NCBI RefSeq assembly: GCF_963678635.1
Contig: NC_087069.1
Span: 22,170,735-22,234,734, forward strand
DNA from: Symsagittifera roscoffensis
Taxonomy: Eukaryota > Xenacoelomorpha > Acoela > Convolutidae
Reading direction: 5' to 3'
DNA length: 64,000 nt
A program made the translations under genes and the position numbers. The notes beneath the pieces were generated by a model. It did not search any database, was not told the origin of the DNA, and was given only the letters and a program-made list of their open reading frames with translations. How positions within the stretch are numbered: the first letter of the stretch is position 1; every line of letters begins with the position of its first letter. Shown in pieces: positions 20,190 through 31,700 of the stretch.

Positions 20190-21300
20190 TTGAATGTAAA
20201 TCAGGAAGGTAAGTCCAAAATTATAGAATTTCAAGCCTCAGTACAATTATCAAAAATATCTCTTCATGTGAAAAATCAAGGAAACTCAGTGAAATTCGAG
20301 AATGACATTATGTCCGAAATACATCAGAAGTTACTTACAAAGTACAAGGGAGAGCTAAAACTACCTTCATTTCCATTAGTATTTACGGATCATTGTTCGA
20401 ACAAACTCATCAGAATGATGACAGATGAAGACAAAATCCTCAAAGACGTAAAGAAGTGGGAGAAGAAGAAAGACCATTGGATAGATTCGGGGCATATTTG
20501 AAGACCTTCCAACGAGGTATTCATTTGAACGAAAGAAAATTATTTATCGATGATAAATTGAATGCACCAGCAGCTCTTAGATCTCTGTTTATAACACTGT
20601 TACACGAGACCCATCCAGGATAGTTAGAATGAAAGCACTGCGGAGAAAATTTGGTGGCGGCACTTATACCGTGAAACTTATCATGACAGAAAAAAATTGT
20701 GCTCAGTGTATAAAAGCTGATGGGAACCCTAAAGTCACTCTGGGATTGAACAATACGCAGAAACTACCAGTATATCAGCACCTAACGAATAAAAAAAATG
20801 GATTTTTCAGACCCATTGGACAAAAACTGTGGCACATAAAAATATTAACTTCTATCTATAGATGGGTTCACAAAATTTTCCTCAAATAAGGTAGTAAAAA
20901 AAACTTCAGCTTCTTCGATACTCGCATTTGTGACGGATTACTGCAATCTATATGGATTCGCGAAGTCAATCAGAGCAGAACATGGGTCGTGCTTCCTTTC
21001 AAATGAATTCAAAAACTTCTGCGAGAAGGTTAAAATTAATTTAGATTTATGTACGGTCGGAGATTTTAAATCTAACAGAGTTATAGAATGTCTAATTTAC
21101 ACAGTCAAAGCAAAACTTATGGCACTGTCGTTTAAAGAACCCAAACCGGCTTTGAACGCGGCGATGGATAAAATCATATTGAATTTTCGTTCAACGAAAC
21201 AACCATCCATTGGATGTTCACCTTTTTCAAATTTTTTTAAAGAGATCACCTAACACCTTCTGGAAATCCTTAGTCTCATACGCCATCTTTTTAGACGAAG
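20190..21300 (+). pseudogene. Gypsy integrase
   Basis: 20190-20501 is the region before the zinc-binding domain (EIHQKLLTKYKGELKLPSFP). TLLHETHPG near 20595 has the first His, and NCAQCIKADGN near 20695 the Cys pair of the HHCC domain. The core follows in pieces: TDYCNLYGFAKSIRAEHGSC (the D-x-G site now reads EHG) and INLDLCTVGDFKSNRVIECL, where the final catalytic Glu region lies. FRSTKQPSIGCSPFSNFF ends the domain. The minus-strand relative has matching blocks at 26758-27830. At least five lesions. Confidence 0.88.
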
Positions 21301-22514
21301 AGAAGTTAATCATGTCGAAAAAGAGAGCCCAGGACTAGAGGTTATACGATAACACAGAGGACGGATACCTGGATGAAATTATATCAGACAACAGAGGGTA
21401 TGAGAGCGGTCCAACGCAGATCAATTATTACCAAGAGCCTCATTGTCGAAATCCTTCATTCAAGGAGGTAATTGGTATAGAAGGACCGCGAACATCACGG
21501 AAGCTCAACCGTACTTTTAACCCCTTGGCGCAAAACCTAGCTCAGGCACAAAACACACGGTAACCCTAGATAACGGCCACGTACTAAGAAAATCGGATCT
21601 CGCTTTCAAGAAAAACCAAATATTGGCTGCTAATAAATTTTCCTCCGTCCCGAATACTTTAATTACTAAAAATGAATCAGCAGGGAAGAGACAGATAAAA
21701 ACACCAATAAAAAGAAAGGACTCAAGCGAAGCAGGTCCCACACTCTCAAGCAAACTATCGGGCTCTAAATCGACGAAAATGAGGAAAACAAATGCTTCCG
21801 ACACCAAAGGTTTCTGTTATGTTAACTCAAACTTATCATCGTCATTAGGCTTAGACCATTAGGACAACCATTAGAAGACTATATGGGCACCGACTCTGGG
21901 GTTAACTCCAATTCTCTGTCTTTCAATTGTGAAGTGCTTTACTTTAGATCTTTCAAGACGAACATTATCTGCCGATCACTCAACCTGGATCTATTCAGCA
22001 TCAACTCCGGGCACGAGCGAGAACCCAATCGATAAAGAGAGTTCTCCCGAGAAGCTAACACACTAAGTACCAGAAACTCCCTCATACAGCTCGTACTGTC
22101 CGAGAAGGAACCCAGGTCCCACAAAATTTTATGGAGAGAGGCAATTCATCCACCAAATTTTACCACTGGTTGCGGTAAAACACGTTGTTGACTCAGAAGA
22201 GGAACCGTTGATCACATTTTTTTCAAACAACAGATGCCAGGCTTCCGAGACTTTCGAGTCACTCTTGGCATTCTTGACACCTCTGGAGAGTAACCCAGCA
22301 AGACCAACCTTAGTGGCCGAAACGACTCAAGGCTCTCACTCGACCACACCTTCAATGAACCCGAACTACGGAAGAACTCCCTTTGGAAGATAAAGAAGAT
22401 GGATGGGGGAGCGATATTTCGTCAGCATTAGCTTCGGAAATAAGAGCAGAAGTAGATATTTTTCATCAAACATTTAACTCAGCAGTTTATTATCTCAAAA
22501 TTTTTTCAGATTGA
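21301..22514 (+). pseudogene. Gypsy pol C-terminal tail, disordered
   Basis: Downstream of the integrase, pieces read DGYLDEIISDNRGYESGPTQ, then VTLDNGHVLRKSDLAFKKN and NKFSSVPNTLI. Lys/Ser-rich stretches and LTPLE...TTQGS follow. The frame ends with IFHQTFNSAVYYLKIFSD and TGA at 22512-22514. Each block has a counterpart on the minus strand between 26757 and 25575, and the last ends in the corresponding place. This is therefore a conserved long tail of the element's pol (or a separate third ORF) and not random DNA. No envelope-type signal peptide or membrane segment is visible. Confidence 0.75.
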
Positions 22515-22870
22515 TTATGCACCCTTTTTCACATTTGATTTATCCACAGCAATTTAATAAATTCTTAATAGTTCAATTTCGTAATTCTTAGCGGACATAT
22601 TAGTTGGTTCTGTTTTGATCGATTTTTATTACAATTGTCACTTTTAGTTAGTTTTATGACATTTTATTTGTTAATTTCTACATAACCCCAATTGTACATA
22701 GCACACTTTTTTAGTTGTTTTCTTTAAGTTTGAGTTTTTGTATACATTTGTATTGAATTGTATATAGCCTGTAAAAGATACATCAAATTCATCTCCCTGT
22801 ACATGTGTATATTCTCTTGTAAATTCCATTAGTGCTGAAAGGTGGTACTTTTTGTTTCAAACTTCGGATC
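22515..22870 (+). other. 3' untranslated spacer of the Gypsy element
   Basis: AT-rich and non-coding, with partial similarity to 25245-25574 on the minus strand (for example CATAACCCCAATTGTACATA, and GTAAATTCCATTAGTGCT), so it is element sequence. Confidence 0.7.
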
Positions 22871-22898
22871 CCAGGGGGCGAAGGGAGACTGGAATATA
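22871..22898 (+). promoter_or_regulatory. Polypurine tract before the 3' LTR
   Basis: CAGGGGGCGAAGGGAGACTG followed by GAATATA immediately precedes the LTR start TGTGTGATATTGG. The minus-strand element has GTGAGGGGAGAATGGA at the same place. Confidence 0.7.
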
Positions 22899-23070
22899 TG
22901 TGTGATATTGGCTGCTTGGTAAAACTGCAGACATAAATTTTTCGTGCATTGGGGAAAGTTGTGATTGTGTGTTTTAACGAAGTAACTTTAATTCAACACA
23001 ATTACTTTTATTCTTTTAACTTAGCTTAGTTACCTTTAGTATACCAGTGTTAACTGAACACTTCTTATTA
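22899..23070 (+). repeat. 3' LTR of the plus-strand Gypsy element, internally deleted
   Basis: Starts TGTGTGATATTGG and ends CACTTCTTATTA. It is about 172 bp, against about 269 bp for the LTR at 24952-25220. The missing block (between AACGAAGTAAC and TTTAATTCAACAC) is kept in the 5' LTR. Confidence 0.8.
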
Positions 23071-24517
23071 ACTTGTACGTAATTTTTGTAAACCCATTTA
23101 CTTTGGATATCTTTTTTAGTATAGAGAGTTCTAATTTTTTCACTTAAATCATGGATACTTTAATTTACAAATTTTGTACTTTGTTTGAAGTGAAAACAAA
23201 CTACCTTTTTTTAGTATTGTTTATCATATCAAACAAATGGGTCAGAAAGCTTTTTAAAAATTTGTCAGTTATGGCAGTCTCTTGAACTTTTATATTTTAA
23301 AGTCACAGTCAATAGCATCGCAAAAACACTTTCCAACATTCGAGACTGTCAGATTTTGAGTTTATTTTACTAATTGTAAAATATCTACATCATTGGTTCT
23401 TCTTCACTCCTATCAGTGCTTTTGCTGGACATCCCGATGTGTTGAAAAAAATTGTGTAAAATTTTGTACGGATAGTTATCCAACTGGCCAAATTTATGTT
23501 TGCAACAAATGTCTTAATGTTTTTTGCTGTAGCAGAAGAACTTCTAACAAATGTAATATGCTCCATGAGGACTTTTATTTTGACAGATAATAGTTTCATC
23601 ACTGATTGTAAATCTAAAAATTTTCGGTTTTTCACGAGAGCTGCTGTCAAAACACATTCTGATTGCTTGATAAGGTTTCAGCTCAACATTCGCCCAAAAA
23701 TTTTTTCTGCGCTACCAACTCCTAGAAGAAGAGCCTTTAAATAGGTTTTACCTTAGATAAATCCGACCCCGAAAAATGAGTGGTTTTACTGGCACTGTGT
23801 TAGGCCCGTATAAAAACTTCACAATAAACAGAAAATCAATTTTTGAAATCAGAGATGAAACTGAGAGCTATGAAAATTTGCATTACTTCCACCTACCTCA
23901 GACTTTTAAGGTGAACTAGATCAACTCGTTCAAGTCCTAATTCAGCTAAAATTTATGAGAATTTGAATTCAGTTTTTTCATTTTCTATTTGATGAAAATT
24001 GGAAGTCAACGTTGAAAACTTCACTATGATGCATCTGAAGAACAGTAATTTACTTGAAAACAGAAAAACAGGTACGAAATAAAAACAGAAAACAGAATTT
24101 TTATGTGTCTGAGTTTGTAAACACATAATCGCTCCAATTTAACATTAGCGGAGAATCGCTTGGATCCGATATGTGCAATTTATCAGCAGATAAAAGGCGT
24201 TCGAAACCTTCAGTCCTTGTTTTTTGAACTCTAATTTTCCTCTCTAAGGGTGGCCAGATTTGAGTTAGGTTACTCTTTATGCTCAAAGACTAAACAAATT
24301 TTAAATGCAAGAATATTAATTTCGAATTCTTATCATAACTTCCACACAAAATATATTTCAACTCTAAACACTTTGAAATGGTTGAATGTGACTTTTGTGT
24401 AAGCTAAGAGTGGACCCAAACGATTCCACACGTGATTTTTAGTTTTTACTATCTAGAAGGGACGACCCACAAATAATTCCCCCTCCCATTTGTAGAGCTC
24501 CTTTAGAGGTTTGAAGC
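23071..24517. other. Spacer between the two Gypsy elements, no gene recognised
   Basis: A Cys-rich frame on plus (23393-23590, with CNKCLNVFCC) matches no family I know. The rest shows nothing. Confidence 0.4.
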
Positions 24518-24880
24518 TTATTTTTTGGCCTTGAGTTTGTCAGCGTCATCTCTGATCCTCGTGTTATGTCTTATAACATTGGTATAGACTTTTGGCTTTT
24601 CAGCTTCTGCGCAACCCACTCCCCACGATTCCTATGAGTTCGAAGACATACCACCTGGACTTTGATACACCAGAGGACTTCAACTGTCTCCTTGACAGGT
24701 ATCTCGGCCTCCCTCTTTGTGTCCGGTGCACAACATCCCGTATTTTATAGAGTCTCCGTACCATTCTTCACAATCGTCTCTTGGAACGAATCTGACCTCG
24801 GCGTGTCTCAAAATGTCCGAATCTACAATTTTTTTGAACCTCCCCACACCATTAATAATGCGTTTTCGCCTCCCTGAAAA
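24518..24880 (-). pseudogene. Trypsin-like serine protease, C-terminal exon, inactivated
   Basis: The minus strand reads DILRHAEVRFVPRDDCEEWY, MLCTGHKEGG and RDTCQGDS. This is the S1-family loop with the catalytic Ser, followed at once by TGA where the first Gly of GDSGG should be. The same frame continues with PLVYQSPGG. A second stop follows, then ESWGVGCAEAEKPKVYTNVI and a natural-looking end at 24518. The order (substrate-pocket Asp before CQGDS, the SWG strand, C-terminal helix) is complete for the last third of a trypsin. The His and Asp of the triad are not seen and would lie in exons further upstream, where the LTR element now is. Pseudogene, or an allele with two nonsense errors. Confidence 0.85.
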
Positions 24881-24951
24881 CTTGTAGTTGGTAGAGAGAT
24901 AGGTTGAATCAAGTCGTTGAATGAAAGCGGTTTCTTCAATTTTAAAATCGT

Positions 24952-25220
24952 TAATAAAAGTGTGCAAATACCACTGGTAACCTAATCTAACTAAACTAGG
25001 TTAAAAGACTAAAATAAGGTATTGAATTAAAACTGGGTGATGTCTTACAAGAACAACTAGTGAGGCGAAGTCCACTGGACTTTGAATGGCAAACGTTGAC
25101 TGGTACGTAATTTTCACATAGAGGTCGAAGTCAAAACAAAATGAAAGTACATAATCACAACATTACCCATTGCACGAAAAAGTTCTATCTGCACTTTCCC
25201 TGGGTAGCCAATATCACACA
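24952..25220 (-). repeat. 3' LTR of the minus-strand Gypsy element
   Basis: On the minus strand it starts TGTGTGATATTGG (25220) and runs through GTGATTATGTAC and CCAGTGGACTTCGCC. It ends CAGTGGTAT, then CACTTTTATTA at 24952. The polypurine tract lies at about 25226-25245. It is the most complete LTR in the window. Confidence 0.8.
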
Positions 25221-25574
25221 TATACTCCATTCTCCCCTCACTCCACGAAGGCCATAAGTTGAAACAAAAAGTATCAGCGTTTAGCACCAATGGAATTTAC
25301 AGACAGAAAACAAATCAACGTGGAGATGACTATGCGATAATATTTACAGGTTACCTACAAAATGAAACAGATATATACAACGACTAGACAATCGAGGAAA
25401 TGTTATGTACAATTAGGGTTATGTGACATATAAAGAAAATGAAAAGGCTAAACTAAATAGGTAACTAGGGTAAAATGTGTTCATCTAAGAACTAAAGTAC
25501 AAAATCGCTAAAACTAAGAATTGGTAAATAAAATGAAATGAATAACCAATGGTAAAATCAACGTAATCTCGAGT
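25221..25574 (-). other. 3' untranslated spacer of the minus-strand element
   Basis: Non-coding and alignable by eye with 22515-22898, including CATAACCCTAATTGTACATA. Confidence 0.7.
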
Positions 25575-26757
25575 TCATTTTAATAAGAGAGTTTTTGAGT
25601 TTTCAAAAAGAGCATTAAATGTGCCATAAAAACTGTCGGCAACTCTTCTCATTTCCGTTTTGGTGATCGATGATATGTCACTCCCTTCGTCATCTTGGAT
25701 ATCCACTATGCTTTCGACCAATGGCGATGATAGGGATCTAATCTATGGTTTTATAGAGGAAGGAATTGAGGTTGATCCTTGAGTTGTTTCGGTCACCAGG
25801 TCTTCTAGTGGTGTCAAGTAACCCGATGGGGACTCTAATGAAAATGCAGTTTTATGAATTTTTGATGTTGCGAAGGTTATGAAGGGTTACTCGTCCGAAT
25901 CTAATTTTTCCGTGGTCGTCGCTCCTGAGACATCTGCATTATGAAACGCCTGTCTCCGTAAAATTTTGGGGACCTTGATTTTTCTAGGACGTGGCTCGCT
26001 GCCTTTCGGGATTTCAACTGGTGGAGCCTCTGCGGTTTTCTCTGGTGAGCTCTCAATCAGAATGGGGTTGTTGCTTGTGCCCGCCGATGATGCGTTGATA
26101 GCCTGTGAGGTCGTTTCGTTTGCGAGTGATCGTCCTGACTGATCTAAAGCACTATCACTACTAAAAGTTTGAGAATTATGTACAATCTCCGAGTCGGTTC
26201 CAAATATTCCTCTAAAACCTTGTCCCAATGGTTTAAATCTAACGAAGAATCTAGATCCGAATAAGCGAATTTTGACCCTTCAAAGCTTGGTACTTTTGTT
26301 CTACTCCTTTTTGTGGCCTTAGCTCCCGCTGGTACGTAAAATGTTGATAGGCCAGTTTCGTTCGTGTCCCTTTTCTTCGATGGAGAATTTCTCTTTCGAT
26401 TCCCTACTAAATCAAAATTCCTAACTATCGAATTCGGGACTGAAGAAAATTTACAAGGAGCCAAAGGTTGAGTTTTCTTAAAAACTAGGTCCAATTTTCT
26501 CAGTACATGACAGTTATCGAAGGTTACCCTATGTGTGGTGTCAGACAGTAGTTTTCCAGCAAGGGGTTTACAATACTGTTTGCCTTCCCTTCTGTTAACC
26601 CTCTTCCTAAACCAATTACCTCCTTGGCTGAAAGGGTTGAATAGTGGTGCTTTTGCAGATCTTGGTCTGTTTTTCGGTCGGGTCGCTCTCGTATCCCCTC
26701 TTGTCTGCTACTGAGTTTTCCAAATAGCCGTCCTCGATGTTGACATCTGTTCCCCAT
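25575..26757 (-). pseudogene. Pol C-terminal tail of the minus-strand element
   Basis: 26144-26494 and 25887-26228 are overlapping open frames (LDLVFKKTQPLAPCKFSSVP; FGTDSEIVHNSQTF; Ser/Pro/Glu-rich SSPEKTAEAPPVEIPKGSEP). Further pieces continue to EMRRVADSFYGTFNALFENS and a stop at 25575. Similarity to 21301-22514 is block by block. Composition is that of a disordered, basic-then-acidic tail. Confidence 0.75.
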
Positions 26758-27830
26758 TCCTGTGATCTTCCTCTTGACATTATTGAATTCCCTTTATATA
26801 AATTAGTGGCGTGTGAAACTAGTGATTTCCAGAATGTATTAAGCGATTGCTTAAAATGTTTAGAAAAAAGTGAGCATCCAATGGATGATTGTTTCGTTGA
26901 ACGAATATTCCAAATGATTTTATCAATTGCCACGTTTAATGTTAGTTTGCGTTCGTTAAACCACATTGTCATAAATTTTGCTTTAATGGTGTAGATAAGG
27001 CGTTCTACGAATCCATTGCATCTATGATCTCCGACTGTATATAAAATTAGATTAAGATTGTTCTTCTCACAGAAGTTTTTAAAATCTTTCGAAATAAAGT
27101 ATGACCCGTGGTCCGCTCTGATAGACTTCGGGTATCCATGTAGATGACACTAATCCGACAGAAAAAAAAATAATAACGAAGAGGCTGAAGTGTTATTCAT
27201 GACTTTGGCTGACGGGAATTTAGAGAAACGATCTATACATAACAACAGATATTTTGAATTACCCCAGTTTTTGTGCAATGGGCCTGCGTAGTCCTCGTCT
27301 AATTCTTCATTTGGTTCTGATAAAGTCGGCAATTTCTCGGTATTATTTGTACCCAAAATTACTTCTAGATTCTTACCCGTCTTTTTACACTGGATGCAGT
27401 TTTTCCCGTGGTAGTAAATCTGTCTTTATGAGTGTGGGCACCAAATGTTTTCCGCTAGGGATTTCATTCCAAACTGTCTCGTGAAGTAGCGACATGAATG
27501 GTAATCTTAGAGCTGCTGGCATTTTTAACTTGTTATCGTTAAAAAACAATCCTTCCTTTACGTGGATATCCCGTTGAAAGGTCTTCAGGTAAGCCCCAAA
27601 TCTGTCCAATGGTCTGCCTTCTTCCACTTCCTTCTTCACGTCATTTAGTATTTTATTTTTTCCTCGTCTGTCATTAACTTAATTCGTTTCTTCTAGCAGT
27701 ATTCCGTAAAAGCTAATGGGACGGTTGGTAACCTTAGATCTTCCTTGTATCTGGGAAGTAGTTCTTTATGTATTTCGGTCATAATGTCGTAATCAGATTT
27801 TAGAAAAATTCCTTTTTTTTTCAACCTAAA
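26758..27830 (-). pseudogene. Integrase of the minus-strand element
   Basis: RPLDRFGAYLKTFQRDIHVK and LRLPFMSLLHETVW (27385-27639) precede the zinc-binding part. 27150-27356 holds the core start with DEDYAGPLHKNWGNSKYLLL and CIDRFSKFPSAKV. 26616-26972 holds the core end with IIWNIRSTKQSSIGCSLFSK. The site of the second catalytic Asp falls in non-matching frame near 27080-27120. Several stops and frameshifts. Confidence 0.88.
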
Positions 27831-28009
27831 AGGAAATTTTTGAGGTTTTTACTAACGAAAAGAATTATGAAATTTTGTTTTCGTTTTTTTTTGGTTTAAT
27901 AACGAGCCAATTGATAACAAGGATTGTGATAAAAAAGTAAGTTTTGTTGGAAAGAAAAAAGGTGATAAAAGTTAAATTTTGAAAGGTTTAGTGGAATACA
28001 AAAAAATGC
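27831..28009. other. Rearrangement spacer where RT and RNase H should be
   Basis: AT-rich non-coding filler lies between the integrase region and an inverted RT fragment. About 1.2 kb of RT and RNase H present in the plus-strand relative is absent. Confidence 0.6.
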
Positions 28010-28168
28010 ATGCAGTCAATTACAATTATGCACTGACACGAGCAAACAATGTAACTTCAGCATCGTAAGTGGCGAAACTACCGGGACATATCAATTTTTG
28101 ACGGCATTTTACGGGCTGGGCAAAAGGCCAAATGAATTCCAAAGGGTGATGGATTCTCAGCTTAAAGA
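28010..28168 (+). pseudogene. Inverted fragment of RT inside the minus-strand element
   Basis: TAFYGLGKRPNEFQRVMDSQ is an RT segment that precedes the YxDD motif in Gypsy elements. It reads on the plus strand, opposite to the rest of its element. At 28168/28169 it joins directly to retropepsin sequence in minus orientation. Confidence 0.85.
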
Positions 28169-28740
28169 TATGGGCACGCTGATAATTCTCAATTTCAGTT
28201 CGTGTAAGACGTTCTGCTTTAGGAAGCTCACTGGGCTCGCCGAATACACTGGAATATTCAGGTTAAATCTTGCGTCTTCTCCCAATCCAATTTTTACAAG
28301 TTTCTTGGTTTAAAGGCCGTTTAAATCGTAAATAGTTCAGATGTTCAGCACGGAATAATTGTCGTAGTCCCCTCTTCTGTCCAAGCATTAATCAACCCGC
28401 AAAAAGTTTCACTCAATCTCGCTTGTTGGTTCTCTGGGGAGTGTGAACAACTCTGATTATTTACAACATCTTCTATATTATTTACCGCGGGCTTTCTTAC
28501 TTTCGATTTACATAGTCTTTCAAAGTGTCGTTTATATTTACAACTGTTAGAATTTATTTCCTTCGCCAGACACACATTCAAATGTTCATTGGTAAACGTG
28601 TTTCCACATTTTATATAAGTATTGGATTTTTCATTATTCAGGCTTGGTTCTTTTTTAAAGTATTAAAATTTTCGTACAATCTACCGCTATTGAGGATGGA
28701 TGCGCTTGTCATATTTGTTAACTTAAGATGGTTTTAATAG
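28169..28740 (-). pseudogene. Nucleocapsid and retropepsin of the minus-strand element
   Basis: 28345-28581 is the nucleocapsid end (NVCLAKEINSNSCKYKRHFE, RLCKSK). 28169-28290 reads KKLVKIGLGEDARFNLNIPV then YSASPVSFLKQNVLHELKL. The active-site Asp is replaced by Tyr (YSAS instead of DSAS). Several frameshifts separate the two parts. Confidence 0.85.
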
Positions 28741-31700
28741 CCTTTCTCGTCTATGATAGCTTGGTTTAGTGCGTCCACTGGATTAAATGTCTCTGAGAGT
28801 AATCTACGTTGAAAGTCACAGTTTTTCATGTTAAAAATGAATACGTCCCTTATCCACTCCTGTTCGGCGTTGATGCCAATTTCACATGATCTTGCTAAGT
28901 CAGACAATTCCCCTCAAAGTTATTCAAAGGATTCCCTGTCCTTCTGTTTTCTGCTTAGTAATGTTTGTGGGTTTGATAAAACCTGTTTCCAGTAGGTCAA
29001 AAATTCTTTGAAGGAGATTGCTAGGACTTTAACCCTTGGGTGTTTTTGAGCGAACACTCTCTTTCCTTCAGCTCCTAGGGCCAGATATAAGATTCATCTT
29101 ACTTTTTTATCGACCTCGTATCTCCTCATGCCTCCGATTTTTCTTTTCTCCTCTGCAAGTCGTTTGTCTTCTGCGTGCTCATAGATTCGCATGGTTTCTT
29201 TGTTTCTGGCCTCCCTAGCTTTCCTCTGTGGTTCATTTTCTGAATCCTGGCTTCTACTTAAATAGAATAGCCTTTCTCGTCTATGATAGCTTGGTTTAGT
29301 GCGTCCATTGGTTAAAATGTCTCTGAGAGTAATTTACGCTGAAAGTCACAGTTTTTCATGTTAAAAATGAATACGTCCCTTATCCACTCTATGATAGCTT
29401 GCTTTAGTGCGTCCACTGGATTTAATGTCTCTGAGAGTAATCTACGCTGAAAGTCACAGTTTTCCATGTTAAAAATGAATACGTCCCTTATCCACTCCTG
29501 TTCGGCGTTGATGCCAATTTCACATGATCTTGCTAAGTCAGACAATTCCCCTCAAAGTTATTCGTAGGATTCCCTGTCCTTCTGTTTTCTGCTTAGTAAT
29601 GTTTGTGGGTTTGATAAAACCTGTTTCCAGTAGGTCGAAAATTCTTTAAAGGAGATTGCTAGGACTTGAACCCTTGGGTGTTTTTGAGCGAACACTCTCT
29701 TTCCTTCAGCTCCTAGGGCCAGATATAAGATTCATCTTACTTTTTTATCGACCTCGTACCTCAATTTCACATGATCTTGCTAAGTCAGACAATTCTCCTC
29801 AAAGTTATTCGTAGGATTCCCTGACCTTCTGTTTTCTGCTTAGTAATGTTTGTGGGTTTGATAAAACCTGTTTCCAGTAGGTCGAAAATTCTTTGAAGGA
29901 GATTGCTAGGACTTTAACTCTCGGGTGTTTTTGAGCGAACACTCTCTTTCCTTCAGCTCCTAGGGCCAGATATAAGATTCATCTTACTTTTTTATCGACC
30001 TCGTACCTCAATTTCACATGATCTTGCTAAGTCAGACAATTCCCCTCAAAGTTATTCGTAGGATTCCCTGTCCTTCTGTTTTCTGCTTAGTAATGTTTGT
30101 GGGTTTGATAAAACCTGTTTCCAGTAGGTCAAAAATTCTTTGAAGGAGATTGCTAGGACTTTAACCCTCGGGTGTTTTTGAGCGAACAATCTCTTTCTTT
30201 CAGCTCCTAGGGCCAGATATAAGATTCATCTTACTTTTTTATCGACCTCGTATCTCCTCATGCCTCCGATTTTTCTTTTCTCCTCTGCAAGTCGTTTGTC
30301 TTCTGCGTGTTCTTAGATTCGCATGGTTTCTTTGTTTCTGGCCTCCCTAGCTTTCCTCTGTGGTTCTTTTTTTGAATCCTGGGCTTCTACTAAAATAGAA
30401 TAGCCTTTTTTGTCTATGATAGCTTGTTTTAGTGCGTCCACTGGATTAAATGTCTCTGAGAGTAAGAAAGTCACAGTTTTTCATGTTAAAAATGAATACG
30501 TCCCTTATCCACTCTTGTTCGGCGTTGATGCCAATTTCACATGATCTTGCTAAGTCAGACATTTCCCCTCAAAGTTATTCGTAGGATTCCCTGTCCTTCT
30601 GTTTTCTGCTTAGTAATGTTTGTGGGTTTGATAAAACCTGTTTCCAGTAGGTCGAAAATTCTTTGAAAGAGATTGCTAGGACTTTAACCCTTGGGTGTTT
30701 TTGAGCGAACACTCTCTTTCCTTCAGCTCCTAGGGCCAGATATAAGATTCATCTTACTTTTTTATCGACCTCGTACCTCAATTTCACATGATCTTGCTAA
30801 GTCAGACAATTCCCCTCAAAGTTATTCGTAGGATTCCCTGACCTTCTGTTTTCTGCTTAGTAATATTTGTGGGTTTGATAAAACCTGTTTCCAGTAGGTC
30901 AAAAATTCTTTGAAGGAGATTGCTAGGACTTTAACCCTTGGGTGTTTTTGAGCGAACACTCTCTTTCCTTCAGCTCCTAGGGACAGATATAAGATTCATC
31001 TTACTTTTTTATCGACCTCGTACCTCAATTTCACATGATCTTGCTAAGTCAGACAATTCCACTCAAAGTTATTCGTAGGATTCCCTGTCCTTCTGTTTTC
31101 TGCTTAGTAATGTTTGTGGGTTTGATAAAACCTGTTTCCAGTAGGTCAAAAATTCTTTGAAGGAGATTGCTAGGACTTTAACCCTGGGGTGCTTTTGAGC
31201 GAACTCTCTCTTTCCTTCAGCTCCTAGGGCCAGATATAAGATTCATCTTACTTTTTTATCGACCTCGTATCTCCTCATGCCTCCGATTTTTCTTTTCTCC
31301 TCTGCAAGTCGTTTGTCTTCTGCGTGCTCATAGATTCGCATGGTTTCTTTGTTTCTGGCCTCCCTAGCTTTCCTCTGTGGTTCATTTTCTGAATCCTGGC
31401 TTCTACTTAAATAGAATAGCCTTTCTCGTCTATGATAGCTTGGTTTAGTGCGTCCATTGGATTAAATGTCTCTGAGAGTAATTTACGCTGAAAGTCACAG
31501 TTTTTCATGTTAAAAATGAATACGTCCCTTATCTACTCTATGATAGCTTGCTTTAGTGCGTCCACTGGATTTAATGTCTCTGAGAGTAATCTACGCTGAA
31601 AGTCACAGTTTTCCATGTTAAAAATGAATACGTCCCTTATCCACTCCTGTTCGGCGTTGATGCCAATTTCACATGATCTTGCTAAGTCAGACAATTCCCC

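Larger units (their letters stand above)
16603..23070 (+). mobile_element. Ty3/Gypsy LTR retrotransposon, decayed, nearly full length
   Basis: Parts in order: 5' LTR, primer-binding site, gag with nucleocapsid, retropepsin, RT, RNase H, integrase, long pol tail, polypurine tract, 3' LTR. Every domain carries stops or frameshifts. A related element lies tail-to-tail at 24952-36842, and comparing the two fixes the 3' ends of the LTRs and of pol. The left LTR edge is uncertain (TGTGACAATGTAGC at 16603 resembles the LTR start at 22899). I found no convincing target-site duplication. Confidence 0.85.

Noticed and set aside
16603-23070. Retrovirus with envelope gene
   Set aside because: The region after integrase has no signal peptide, membrane segment or glycoprotein-like Cys pattern. 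It reads as a pol tail shared with the minus-strand copy.
23390-23650. Cys-rich plus-strand peptide and its minus-strand counterpart
   Set aside because: Cys spacing matches no zinc-finger or secreted Cys-knot pattern I know, and there are no splice or start signals.
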